64,000 nucleotides of DNA, taken from NCBI GenBank assembly GCA_041396585.1, contig JAWKYG010000002.1, forward strand, positions 62,001 through 126,000. Reading direction: 5' to 3'. Numbering within the stretch: position 1 is the stretch's first letter; each line of letters begins with the position of its first letter. Made by a program: the position numbers and the translations under genes. The notes below the pieces were generated by a model that did not search any database, was not told where the DNA came from, and saw only the letters and a list, made by a program, of their open reading frames with translations. Below, in pieces: positions 18,910-27,441 of the stretch. This DNA is from JAUIAI01 sp041396585. GTDB taxonomy: Bacteria > Pseudomonadota > Gammaproteobacteria > Burkholderiales > Burkholderiaceae_E.

Positions 18910-20251
18910 CGAGATAGTCCCGGGGATCGGCCAGCCGGCCGGCCAGTGCACTGGCCGCCACGGTCAGCGGCGAGCCCAGCCACACGCGCGCGGTGTCGGC
19001 GCCCATGCGCCCCTTGAAATTGCGCGCGGTGCTGGAGATCACGTTGGCGCCCTCGGGAATGCTGCGGCCATAGCCGGCACAGGCGCCGCAGGCCGAGGGC
19101 AGCAGTTCGGCGCCAGCGGCGACCAGGCTGTCCAGAACTCCCTCGCGTTGTGCCTGCTCGCGTTCGCGCACACTGGCCGGGGCCAGCAGCAGCCGCGTGC
19201 CGGGCGCGATCCGCCGGCCCGCCAGCACGCGTGCGGCGGCACGCAGATCGACCAGCTTGGCGCCGGTGCACGCACCCAGGTAGGCAATGTCGATCGGCTG
19301 AGGCTCGCAGCCTTCGATGGCCACCGCATTGGCCGGGCTGTGCGGCCGGGCCACCTGCGGCGAGAGCCGGCCGACCTCGAAGCGATGCTCGATCGCGGGC
19401 GCATCGGCATCGCCCCGCCCGGCGGCGAGATCGATCTCGTGCGCGGCCACGCCGGTGGCCAGCAGGGCCTCGCGGGTGGTTTCGTCGGCCGGCACCATGG
19501 CCGCCTGCGCGCCGAGTTCGGCGCCCATGTTGGCCAGGGTCATGCGCTCGGCCATCGGCATCGCCGAGACCGCTTCGCCGGTGTACTCCACCGCCTGATA
19601 GCGCCCGCCGTTCATGCCGAAGCGCCCGAGCAGCATCAGCATCAGATCCTTGGCCATCAGGTGCGAGGGCAGCCGGCCATCGAACACGAAGCGGATCGTT
19701 TCCGGCACCCGCAGCCAGATCTCGCCGGTGACCACCGCGGCCAGCATCTCGGTGGCACCGACACCGAACATATAGCTGCCCCAGGCGCCGCCGGTGGGCG
19801 AGTGCGAATCGCCGCCGATGCACAGCATGCCAGGGCGCAGATGGCCGTGTTCGGGCAGCACCACATGGCAGATGCCCCGACTGTCATAGACATGGGGCAG
19901 GCCGGTCTGCGCGGCCCAGTCGCGTGCCAGGCGCACGATGCGCCGGCTGTCATCGTCATCGGCCGACACATAGTGATCGAGCGCCAGCACGATGCGCTGC
20001 GGATCCCAGAGTTTCGCGCCCAGCGATTCGAGCATCGGCTTGAGCCGGCGCGGGCCGCTGGAGTCATGAAACATGGCCAGGTCGATCGCACAGGTGACGA
20101 TCTCGCCCACCTGCACCTGCGAGCGGCCACTGGCGCGCGCGATGATCCGTTGGGCGAGCGTCTGCGCGGCCGGATTCCGGTACGCCCCGCTTGTGTCGTT
20201 CGCGGCCGGCGCGGCGCGCGTGTCGGGGGCTGGCGTCGGCACGGGCGTCAT
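18902..20251 (-). CDS. aconitase-family dehydratase, large subunit (LeuC-like)
   Basis: A 449-residue iron-sulfur subunit. It has LALDHYVSADDDDSRRIV, CIGGDSHSPTGGAWGSYMFGVGATEMLA (substrate and active-site segment), and the cluster cysteines in LGACTGAKL and PSACGACAGYG (Cys-x2-Cys). The C-terminal STARNFKGRMGADTARVWL matches the family. The length is close to 3-isopropylmalate dehydratase, citraconase and dimethylmaleate hydratase. It follows the SDR gene by 29 bp and precedes the small subunit. About 30 low-complexity N-terminal residues suggest the true start may be internal. Confidence 0.88.
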   Translation of the reverse strand: MTPVPTPAPDTRAAPAANDTSGAYRNPAAQTLAQRIIARASGRSQVQVGEIVTCAIDLAMFHDSSGPRRLKPMLESLGAKLWDPQRIVLALDHYVSADDDDSRRIVRLARDWAAQTGLPHVYDSRGICHVVLPEHGHLRPGMLCIGGDSHSPTGGAWGSYMFGVGATEMLAAVVTGEIWLRVPETIRFVFDGRLPSHLMAKDLMLMLLGRFGMNGGRYQAVEYTGEAVSAMPMAERMTLANMGAELGAQAAMVPADETTREALLATGVAAHEIDLAAGRGDADAPAIEHRFEVGRLSPQVARPHSPANAVAIEGCEPQPIDIAYLGACTGAKLVDLRAAARVLAGRRIAPGTRLLLAPASVREREQAQREGVLDSLVAAGAELLPSACGACAGYGRSIPEGANVISSTARNFKGRMGADTARVWLGSPLTVAASALAGRLADPRDYLDD

Positions 20252-20280
20252 GGCTTTGGGCGGGTTCGAGACGGCAAGGT

Positions 20281-21054
20281 TCAGTCGGCCACCGGCACCA
20301 CGTAATTCAACGGCAGGCGTCCGCCATCGACATAGATCGTCTGTCCGGTGATGTACGACGACTGTTCGCTGGCCAGGAACACGGCCACATTGGCGACCTC
20401 GGCCGGTTCACCGAGCCGGCCCATCGGGGTGCGCGACATGACCGTGTGGCGCGCGGCCGGGTCGGCCAGCACCGAGGCCTTGGCCATGTCGGTGGCGATC
20501 GTGCCCGGGCCGATCGCATTCACGCGAATGTTCTCGCCGACCAGCGCCACCGCCATCACCCGTGTGAGTTGCGCGATCCCGCCCTTGCTGACCGCATACG
20601 GGATCTGCTCGGGCAGCGCCAGCAGGGCATTGACGCTGGACATGTTGATGATGCTGCCACCGCCGCGCGTCTTCATGTGGCGGGCCGCGGCCTGGGCGAA
20701 TGCGAAACCGGCGGTGAGGTTCACCGCGATCACCCGCTCGAACTCATCGATCGTCAGATCGAAGACATTGCGCGTGATCAGGATGCCGGCGTTGTTGACC
20801 AGGATGTCCAGATCACCGAAACGGGCCACCGCCTCGGCCACCGCGCGCTCGGGCAGCGATTTGTCGCTGACATCGCCGGCCAGAAAGGAGGCGGACCGGC
20901 CAAGCGAATCGGCCACGGCCTGACCCCGTTCGGTATCGAGGTCGATCAGCATGACATTGGCGCCTTCGGACACGAAGCGGCGCGCGATCGCCTCGCCGAT
21001 GCCGTTGGCGGCGCCGGTGATCAGGGCGGTTCGTCCGGACAGGCTGGAATTCAT
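20281..21054 (-). CDS. short-chain dehydrogenase/reductase
   Basis: A classical SDR of 257 residues starting MNSSLSGRTALITGAANGIG. It has the nucleotide-binding TGAANGIG, LIDLD (Asp after beta-2, favouring NAD), NNAG, catalytic Ser in INMSSVNAL, YAVSKGG with Tyr and Lys, and the C-terminal SYITGQTIYVDGG. It is the first gene of the minus-strand catabolic operon and probably oxidises a hydroxy intermediate. ATG 21054 was chosen because the longer frame runs into repeat-like sequence. Confidence 0.9.
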   Translation of the reverse strand: MNSSLSGRTALITGAANGIGEAIARRFVSEGANVMLIDLDTERGQAVADSLGRSASFLAGDVSDKSLPERAVAEAVARFGDLDILVNNAGILITRNVFDLTIDEFERVIAVNLTAGFAFAQAAARHMKTRGGGSIINMSSVNALLALPEQIPYAVSKGGIAQLTRVMAVALVGENIRVNAIGPGTIATDMAKASVLADPAARHTVMSRTPMGRLGEPAEVANVAVFLASEQSSYITGQTIYVDGGRLPLNYVVPVAD

Positions 21055-21240
21055 GGTGTTCAGCGCTCCCGCTGGCGCGCCGCGATCAGGCACAGACACC
21101 GCCCACGGCGACAGAGGGCAGGGATGATAGCAATCCGGGCATTGCCCGGGGGGCCGTGGGGGGATCGGCAACTGGGGGTCAGACCCGCAGTGGCAACGCA
21201 GATGGGCGCCAAAGCGCCTGCGCCTGGTGCCGAAACGCCT

Positions 21241-21284
21241 GCGCCCGCCGACGCTGCTGCCTGCGCCCGGCGACGCTGCTGCCC
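21241..21284. repeat. two tandem 22-bp imperfect repeats before dacB
   Basis: Two copies of a unit reading GCGCCCGSCGACGCTGCTGC, plus two bases, lie at 21241-21262 and 21263-21284 with two differences. They occupy the short divergent space between the SDR gene and dacB. Confidence 0.7.
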
Positions 21285-21302
21285 GCATCCCGGCGCGCTA
21301 AC

Positions 21303-22886
21303 ATGCTCGCCGGGAAATCCGTCGTTCATCTGTCTGGTCGCCTCGTGCTCCATCATCGTCCCCGAATCCATGCGCGCGCCGCCGCGGCCGTGCTCCTGCG
21401 CGCGCTGCCGGCTTCGTGGGTGTGCGCCTGGCGTTTGTTCGTCTGCCTCGCGGCCGCATACCCGATGGGTATCGCGCACGCGCAGTCCGGCCCGTTGTCG
21501 GGCGCGCAGGCCGGCGCGCCGCTGCCGCCGCCCGCGCTCGAGGACTGGTTGCTCGCCAACGGCCTGTCGCATGCGGCGCCGGGTTTCGAGGTGCGCGACC
21601 TGGCCAGCGGCAGGCTGCTGTACGCACGCAATGCCGGGCGTGCGATCAACCCCGGCTCGCTGATGAAGCTGCTGCCCGTGACCGCGGCCTTGCGCGTGCT
21701 CGGTCCGGATTTCCGCTGGCACACCGCGTTCTATCCGAGCGTGCCGATCATCGACGGCCGGCTGCGCGGCGATCTGATCATGCGCGGCGATGGCGATCCG
21801 AAGCTGGTCATCGAAGACCTGACCGAGCTGATCGCACGGATGCGGGCGCAGGGCCTGCACGAGATTGCCGGCGATCTGGTGATCGATGACGGTCTGTTCT
21901 CCCTGCCGCCGCCGGGCCCGGCCTTCGATGGTCAGCCCAACGAGCCCTACAACGTCTACCCGAGCGCCGGGCTGCTCAACTTCAAGTCCACCGAGTTCCA
22001 GTTCACGCCGCACAGGCGGGGCGTGGACATCGTCCTGGATCCGCCACTGGCCGGCGTCACGATCCGCAACCGCATGCGGCTTCGGGACGGGTCTTGCCGC
22101 GACGGCGCCAATGGCGCGCGGCTCGCGCAGCGCGGCACCGATGCCCGGCCGGAGATCGTGGTCTCGGGGTACTACGCGCGCCGCTGCGGCCGGCGCTCGG
22201 CCTACTTCGCGGTGCTCGACCACCGCCAGTTCGCCGAGGCCTTCTTTCGCGCCGCCTGGGAGGCCGCCGGCGGGGTCTGGTCGGGTCATGCCCGCTATCG
22301 GCGCGATGCGCTGGCGGCCTTGCCGGCCGCGCAGCGGGCCGCGCCCTGGCTGGTCTGGGAATCGCCACGCGATCTGGCCGCGGTGGTGGCCGATATCCAC
22401 AAGTTCAGCAACAACGTGATGGCGCGCATGCTGATGCTGCGCCTGGGCGCCGAGCGACGCGGCCCGGGGATCGACGAGGCCGGCGCACGCGAAGTGGTGC
22501 TGGCCGAGCTGGCCGGTGCCGGTTTCGATGTCGGCGAGGTACGGCTCGACAACGGCTCGGGGCTGTCGCGCGATGCGCGGCTCACCCCGCGCCTGCTGGG
22601 CGATCTGCTCGTGCGCGCGCCCGGCCCGCCACCGGGCGGCCTGGCCGCATCACTGCCGATCGTCGGCGAAGACGGCACCATGCGCTGGCGCTTGCGCCAG
22701 TCGCCGGTGGCCGGCAATGCCTGGATCAAGACCGGCTCACTCGATGGCGTGCGCGCCATCGCCGGCTATGTCCGTGGCCGCAGCGGGCGCGTCTACACGC
22801 TGGTGTTCATCGTCAATGATCCGAATGCGCGCGCTGCCCTTGGCGTGCAGGATCGTCTGCTCGAGTGGCTGCACGACGCGGGCTGA
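21303..22886 (+). CDS. dacB: D-alanyl-D-alanine carboxypeptidase/endopeptidase (PBP4 type)
   Basis: About 527 residues with an N-terminal hydrophobic signal (LFVCLAAAYPMGIAHAQ). The penicillin-binding motifs are all present: SxxK in PGSLMKLLPVTAAL, SxN in IHKFSNNVMARML, and KTG in WIKTGSLDGVRAIAGYV. It acts in the periplasm, trimming peptidoglycan stem peptides or cross-links. The start at 21303 (MLAGKSVVH) is one of several candidates; there is no strong ribosome binding site. It converges with ubiD. Confidence 0.9.
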   Translation: MLAGKSVVHLSGRLVLHHRPRIHARAAAAVLLRALPASWVCAWRLFVCLAAAYPMGIAHAQSGPLSGAQAGAPLPPPALEDWLLANGLSHAAPGFEVRDLASGRLLYARNAGRAINPGSLMKLLPVTAALRVLGPDFRWHTAFYPSVPIIDGRLRGDLIMRGDGDPKLVIEDLTELIARMRAQGLHEIAGDLVIDDGLFSLPPPGPAFDGQPNEPYNVYPSAGLLNFKSTEFQFTPHRRGVDIVLDPPLAGVTIRNRMRLRDGSCRDGANGARLAQRGTDARPEIVVSGYYARRCGRRSAYFAVLDHRQFAEAFFRAAWEAAGGVWSGHARYRRDALAALPAAQRAAPWLVWESPRDLAAVVADIHKFSNNVMARMLMLRLGAERRGPGIDEAGAREVVLAELAGAGFDVGEVRLDNGSGLSRDARLTPRLLGDLLVRAPGPPPGGLAASLPIVGEDGTMRWRLRQSPVAGNAWIKTGSLDGVRAIAGYVRGRSGRVYTLVFIVNDPNARAALGVQDRLLEWLHDAG

Positions 22887-22899
22887 CACCTGCGCGCCA

Positions 22900-24501
22900 T
22901 CACCGCTCAACCGGTGCCAGCCCGGTGCTGCGCATCAGCTCATCCACACGCTGCTCGAGCGCCGCATCGATCGCAATCGGCCGGCCCCATTCGCGCTGCG
23001 TTTCGCCGGGCCATTTGTTGGTGGCATCGATACCGATCTTGCCGCCCAGGCCGGACACCGGCGAGGCGAAGTCGAGATAGTCGATCGGTGTGTCGGTGAC
23101 GATCGTGCTGTCACGCGCCGGATCCACGCGCGTGGTCATCGCCCAGATCACGCTCTGCCAGTCGCGCACATCGATGTCGTCGTCGGTGACGATGATGAAC
23201 TTGGTGTACATGAATTGGCGCAGGAAGCTCCAGATGCCGAACATCACACGCTTGGCATGGCCCGCATATTGTTTGCGGATCGACACCACCGCGAGCCGAT
23301 ACGAACAGCCCTCGGCAGGCAGATAGAAATCCACGATCTCCGGGAACTGCTTCTGCAGAATCGGCACGAACACCTCGTTCAGTGCCAGGCCGAGCATGGC
23401 CGGCTCATCGGGCGGACGGCCCGTATAGGTGGTGTGATAGATCGGCCGCTCGCGCATCGTGATGCGCTCGATCGTGAGCACCGGAAACCAGTCCACCTCG
23501 TTGTAGTAGCCGGTGTGATCCCCATACGGCCCTTCCGGTGCCATTTCCCAGCCGTTGGCCGGGCAGGCGGGCAGCTCGGCACCCACCGGCAGGCGCTCGC
23601 GTGCGGCGGCCTCGTGGGCGCGGCTCAGGCGCCCGTCCGGGTCGGGACGCAGATGGCCCTCGAGCACGATCTCGGCACTGGCCGGCACCTGCAGGCTGCT
23701 GCCGATGCAGCGGGCCAGCGTGGTGCGCGCTCCGCGCAACAGGCCCGCGAACTGGTACTCGGACAGGCTATCCGGAATCGGCGTGACCGCACCCAGAATC
23801 GTGGCGGGATCGGCACCGAGCACCACGGCGATCGGAAACGGTTGCGCCTCGCCACCGGCCCCGCGCTGCTGCTCCACATGATCACGAAAATCCAATGCGC
23901 CGCCGCGATGCGAGAGCCAGCGCATGATCGTCTGGTGCTTGTTGAGCACCTGCTGACGATAGATGCCCAGGTTCTGCCGGCTCTTGTGCGGCCCGCGCGT
24001 GACCACCAGCCCCCAGGTGATCAGCGGTGCGATATCACCGGGCCAGCAATGCTGCACGGGGATCTCGGCCAGATCGATCTCGCTGCCCTCGAGCACCACC
24101 GCCTGGCAGGGCGCACGTGAGATCTCCCTGGGTGCCATGCTCAGCACCTGGCGCAGCACCGGTAACTTCTCCCAGGCATCGCGCAGGCCGCGCGGTGGAT
24201 CGGGCTCCTTCAGATAGGCCAGCAGGCGGCCGATCTCGCGCAGCATCGCCGGATCTTCATGGCCCATGGCCATCGCCACGCGGCGCGTGGTGCCGAACAG
24301 ATTGGCCAGCACGGGCATCTTCGCCGCACGGCCGCCGACATCACGCGCCTGGTTCAGCAGCAGCGCCGGGCCGGACTGTCTCAGCACCCTGTCAGCCAAT
24401 CCGGTCAGCTCGAGAGAAACCGAGACAGGTGTTTCGATTTGTTTCAGTTCACCGGCCTTTTCGAGGATCGCGATGAACTCGCGCAAGTCGTTGTATTGCA
24501 A
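22900..24501 (-). CDS. ubiD: 4-hydroxy-3-polyprenylbenzoate decarboxylase (UbiD)
   Basis: A 533-residue UbiD from MQYNDLREFIAILEKAGELK. Family blocks include GLVVTRGPHKSRQNLGIYR, IPDSLSEYQFAGLLRGARTT, APEGPYGDHTGYYNEVDWF, LPAEGCSYRLAVVSIRKQYA and SPVSGLGGKIGIDATNKWPG. It decarboxylates the ubiquinone precursor using prenylated FMN made by UbiX; ubiX is not in the window. Compared with E. coli UbiD it has about 30 extra residues between VLEGHLRP and EMAPEGPYGD. Confidence 0.95.
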   Translation of the reverse strand: MQYNDLREFIAILEKAGELKQIETPVSVSLELTGLADRVLRQSGPALLLNQARDVGGRAAKMPVLANLFGTTRRVAMAMGHEDPAMLREIGRLLAYLKEPDPPRGLRDAWEKLPVLRQVLSMAPREISRAPCQAVVLEGSEIDLAEIPVQHCWPGDIAPLITWGLVVTRGPHKSRQNLGIYRQQVLNKHQTIMRWLSHRGGALDFRDHVEQQRGAGGEAQPFPIAVVLGADPATILGAVTPIPDSLSEYQFAGLLRGARTTLARCIGSSLQVPASAEIVLEGHLRPDPDGRLSRAHEAAARERLPVGAELPACPANGWEMAPEGPYGDHTGYYNEVDWFPVLTIERITMRERPIYHTTYTGRPPDEPAMLGLALNEVFVPILQKQFPEIVDFYLPAEGCSYRLAVVSIRKQYAGHAKRVMFGIWSFLRQFMYTKFIIVTDDDIDVRDWQSVIWAMTTRVDPARDSTIVTDTPIDYLDFASPVSGLGGKIGIDATNKWPGETQREWGRPIAIDAALEQRVDELMRSTGLAPVER

Positions 24502-24742
24502 TGATTTCTCCGGGGCTCGAGCGGCCTTGAACGCGGCGTCGACAGGGCCGATTCTCGCATCGTCTGGTTTGACCGTCGCCAGACTTGACGGCTAGACTTC
24601 GGCCGCTAGGAATGATTCGCCCCTCACCCCCGGGCTGAATTCGCAATAAAGCCAGCGCCAGGTAGGGAGCAGGCCCGCAAGGGTCCGTCATGACCCGGCG
24701 TCCGCAACATGCGGGCGGCTTAATACAGGAGGGATCTACGCC

Positions 24743-24832
24743 ATGACCCGAGCCGACAGGAAGCTCAGCGCCGCTGTGTGCGCCCGTGTCTGCCTGCTGC
24801 TTGCGTCTTGCGGGCGTGGAGTCCTGCGATGA
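24743..24832 (+). CDS. small leader ORF coupled to the lytic transglycosylase gene
   Basis: ATG at 24743 follows a strong AGGAGGG (24727-24733). It opens a 29-codon frame, MTRADRKLSAAVCARVCLLL and so on, with a hydrophobic stretch and Cys residues. Its TGA (24830-24832) overlaps the ATG (24829) of the transglycosylase frame, while that gene has no ribosome binding site of its own. It may be a translationally coupled leader. Alternatively it is the true signal peptide of the transglycosylase, separated from it by a one-base error. Confidence 0.4.
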   Translation: MTRADRKLSAAVCARVCLLLASCGRGVLR

Positions 24833-26052
24833 TCCGTCGGCCCGCGCCCGCGTCGTCCAACCGCCGTGCCCTGATGGTGCATGCGCCGGTCTGGACGGTC
24901 TGTGCGCTCGGTGCCCTGGTGTTCGTGCTCTCCGGTGAGCCCGAGGCGCATCTCAGCGGGCGCATCGCGGTGGGTGCCATCAGCGATGCACCGGCCGAGC
25001 TCATCACCGCTGCACCTGTGAACGCGCCGTCTGCATCCGCTCGCTCGGCCGCCGGCGCGAATGCGGCCGGATCGGCGCAGGCTGGGCTCACCCAGTCGTC
25101 CTTGACCGAACTGCCCGAAATCGAACCCGAGGCCTGGCCCGGTCTGCCGCCCACGCTGACCGGTCTGCCGATGGCGCCGGCCCATGCACAGCTGGGCGCG
25201 TCGCTGCGTCTGCGTGCGATGGAGGCTTCCCGCACCATGCACATGGCGGTGGCCGCGCTCGAACAGCGGGGCAGCGGCAAGCGCCAGGGCGCCGATGCAC
25301 ATGCCGCGCGCAAGACGTCTGCCCAGGCACCGGCCAGCGATCCACTGGCGGCGCTCGTTGGCAAGTCCGCCAATGCCGTGGTGCCCGCCGGGCGTGCCGG
25401 TTCCGCGCCCGAGTCCCCGAAGCCCCTGGCCGAGGCCGATGACGGCAAGGTGATCCTGCCCCCGGATGCCGCCGATCGCGAGATGCTGATCAAGCGCACC
25501 GCGGAATTTCTCGCGCGCTATTACCGGCGTGCCCGCAAACCCATCGATGGCTATGTGGCTTATGCGTTCGAAGCCGGCCAGGAGCACGGTGTCGATCCGC
25601 TGCTGATCTCGGCGATCATGTCGATCGAATCCAGCCTCAATCCGAAGGCGCACAGCAACAAGGGCGCCAAGGGCCTGATGCAGGTGCTGGTGGCCGTGCA
25701 TACCGAGAAATACGAGCCCTACGGCGGCGTCGGGAAGGCCTATGATCCGCGCGCCAGCGTGATGGTCGGCGCACGCATCATCTCGGACATGATCTCGCGC
25801 ACCGGTACGGTGGAAGGCGCGCTCAAGCACTATGTGGGCGCGGCCAATCTGAAGAGCGATGGCGGCTACGGCGCGAAGGTCATCCGCATGCGCGATCGCA
25901 TCTGGCATGCGGCCCACGGCAAGGCCGTGCCGCGCAAGATCGAACTGGCCGCGGCGATCGCGCGCGCCAACCTGGATCAGCACGTGGCGGCGGGCGGGCT
26001 GCGCACCGCCGAAGCCACGCCGGTGGGCACCAACGAGACCCGGCTCGACTGA
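24829..26052 (+). CDS. lytic transglycosylase with C-terminal SLT domain
   Basis: About 407 residues from MIRRPAPASSNRRALMVH, with one hydrophobic segment (VWTVCALGALVFVLSG) as signal or anchor and a long Ala/Pro-rich spacer. The SLT domain lies near 235-350: HGVDPLLISAIMSIESSLNP, with the catalytic Glu in SIESS, then HSNKGAKGLMQVLVAVH, ISDMISRTGTVEGALKHYVGAAN and YGAKVIRMRDRIW. It should cleave peptidoglycan glycan strands in the periplasm. The upstream leader ORF with a strong ribosome binding site may drive its translation. It converges with the aminotransferase gene. Confidence 0.85.
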   Translation: MIRRPAPASSNRRALMVHAPVWTVCALGALVFVLSGEPEAHLSGRIAVGAISDAPAELITAAPVNAPSASARSAAGANAAGSAQAGLTQSSLTELPEIEPEAWPGLPPTLTGLPMAPAHAQLGASLRLRAMEASRTMHMAVAALEQRGSGKRQGADAHAARKTSAQAPASDPLAALVGKSANAVVPAGRAGSAPESPKPLAEADDGKVILPPDAADREMLIKRTAEFLARYYRRARKPIDGYVAYAFEAGQEHGVDPLLISAIMSIESSLNPKAHSNKGAKGLMQVLVAVHTEKYEPYGGVGKAYDPRASVMVGARIISDMISRTGTVEGALKHYVGAANLKSDGGYGAKVIRMRDRIWHAAHGKAVPRKIELAAAIARANLDQHVAAGGLRTAEATPVGTNETRLD

Positions 26053-26074
26053 TCCATCCCGCCGGGCGCGGCCC

Positions 26075-27253
26075 TCAGGCCGCCTTGCGCGTGGCGACAA
26101 ACTCGCCGAGCCGCTGCACCGCGGTCTTCAGATTCTCCAGCGAATTCGCATAGCTGATGCGCACATAGCGGCGCGCATCGCTGTTGCCGAAATCCGCGCC
26201 CGGCACGATCGAGACATAGGTCTGCTCGAGCACCTCGTTGGCAAAGCGCGTGCTGTCGTCCGAGAAGCGGCTGATATCGGCGTACACATAGAACGCGCCA
26301 TCGGGCTCGACCGGGATCTCGAAGCCGATTTCGCGCAGCGCCGGCACCAGATAGTTGCGCCGCTCCTCGAAGGCATCACGCCGCTGCGCGAACACCGCCA
26401 TGCTCTCGGGCTCGAAGCAGGCCAGCGCGGCCTGCTGCGCGAGCACCGACGGGCAGATATAGAGGTTCTGGGCCAGTTTCTCGAACACCGGCATCGCCCC
26501 TGGCGGCACCACCAGCCAGCCCAGGCGCCAACCCGTCATGTGGAAATACTTGGAGAAGCTGTTGGCCACCACGATGTCATCGGCCAGCGACAGCGCCGAG
26601 ACCGGCTCGTGGCCGTAGCTCAGGCCGATGTAGATCTCGTCCACGATCGTGAAGCCGCCGCGTGCGCGGACATTGCCGATGATGCTGGCCAGTGCCTCGG
26701 TGGTCATCGAGGTGCCGGTGGGATTCGACGGCGTGCTGATCAGCACCCCGCGCGTGTTCCCGCGCCAGTGGGCGTCGACCAGTTCCGGCGAGAGCTGGAA
26801 GCGCTCGGCCGGCCCGGTGGGCACGGTTTGTGCCACGCCATCGAAGGCGGCCACGAAATGGCGGTTGCACGGATAGCCGGGGTCGGACATCAGCACGCCG
26901 TCGCCCGGGTTCACCAGCGCCGCGCAGGCGAGCGTGAGCGCACCCGAGGCGCCGGCCGTCACCAGCACCCGCTGCGGATCGATCTCCACCTGGTAGCGGC
27001 GCCGATAGTCGGCCGCGATCGCGCGGCGCAGCGCGCTCAGACCAGCCGCATCGGAGTATTGCGTGCGCCCGGCATCGGTGGCGCGGTGCAGTGCGCGCAG
27101 CACCGGCTCGGGCGCGGTGAAATCGGGCTCGCCGATGCTCATGTGGATCACCGGATGGCCGTCTTCCTCGAGGGCGGCGGCCTTCTTGACCAGCTCCATG
27201 ACCAGGAAGGGTTGAACATGATCGCAGCGGCGGGCGAAGGCGGGCAGGGACAT
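26075..27253 (-). CDS. class I/II pyridoxal-phosphate aminotransferase
   Basis: About 392 residues from MSLPAFARRCDHVQPFLVME. Aspartate-aminotransferase-fold motifs are present: IHMSIGEPDFTAP, LVTAGASGALTLACAALVNPGD, STPSNPTGTSM, VDEIYIGLSYG, and the PLP lysine in ANSFSKYFHMTGWRLGWLV. It also has RYVRISYANSLENL, with the substrate carboxylate Arg. It probably transfers amino groups between an amino acid and 2-oxoglutarate; the exact donor is unclear. ATG 27253 is preferred to an upstream ATG in a low-complexity extension. It is divergent from the FAD/FeS dehydrogenase gene. Confidence 0.88.
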   Translation of the reverse strand: MSLPAFARRCDHVQPFLVMELVKKAAALEEDGHPVIHMSIGEPDFTAPEPVLRALHRATDAGRTQYSDAAGLSALRRAIAADYRRRYQVEIDPQRVLVTAGASGALTLACAALVNPGDGVLMSDPGYPCNRHFVAAFDGVAQTVPTGPAERFQLSPELVDAHWRGNTRGVLISTPSNPTGTSMTTEALASIIGNVRARGGFTIVDEIYIGLSYGHEPVSALSLADDIVVANSFSKYFHMTGWRLGWLVVPPGAMPVFEKLAQNLYICPSVLAQQAALACFEPESMAVFAQRRDAFEERRNYLVPALREIGFEIPVEPDGAFYVYADISRFSDDSTRFANEVLEQTYVSIVPGADFGNSDARRYVRISYANSLENLKTAVQRLGEFVATRKAA

Positions 27254-27441
27254 GGGCGCGGGCGCGCAGGGGCGCGGTTTTTGGCAGGAGAACAAGCGCG
27301 TAGGTTAACAGCCGGGGCGGCCGCAGTCCGCATCGCGGATCAGCAGCACAATGCGGATTCGAAGATCGCGCGCCGCGTGCCAGGCCTGGCTACGGGCGGC
27401 ATCCGTTCTCCAGCCCGAGCCTGTCCGCGGAGTCTGCCGAC

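Noticed and set aside
24600..24740. Possible riboswitch (GGTAGGGAGC and CGCAATAAAGCC recall c-di-GMP-I elements)
   Set aside because: The conserved CACGCACAGGGCAAACC part is missing and the pairing does not fit. Only small generic hairpins remain.
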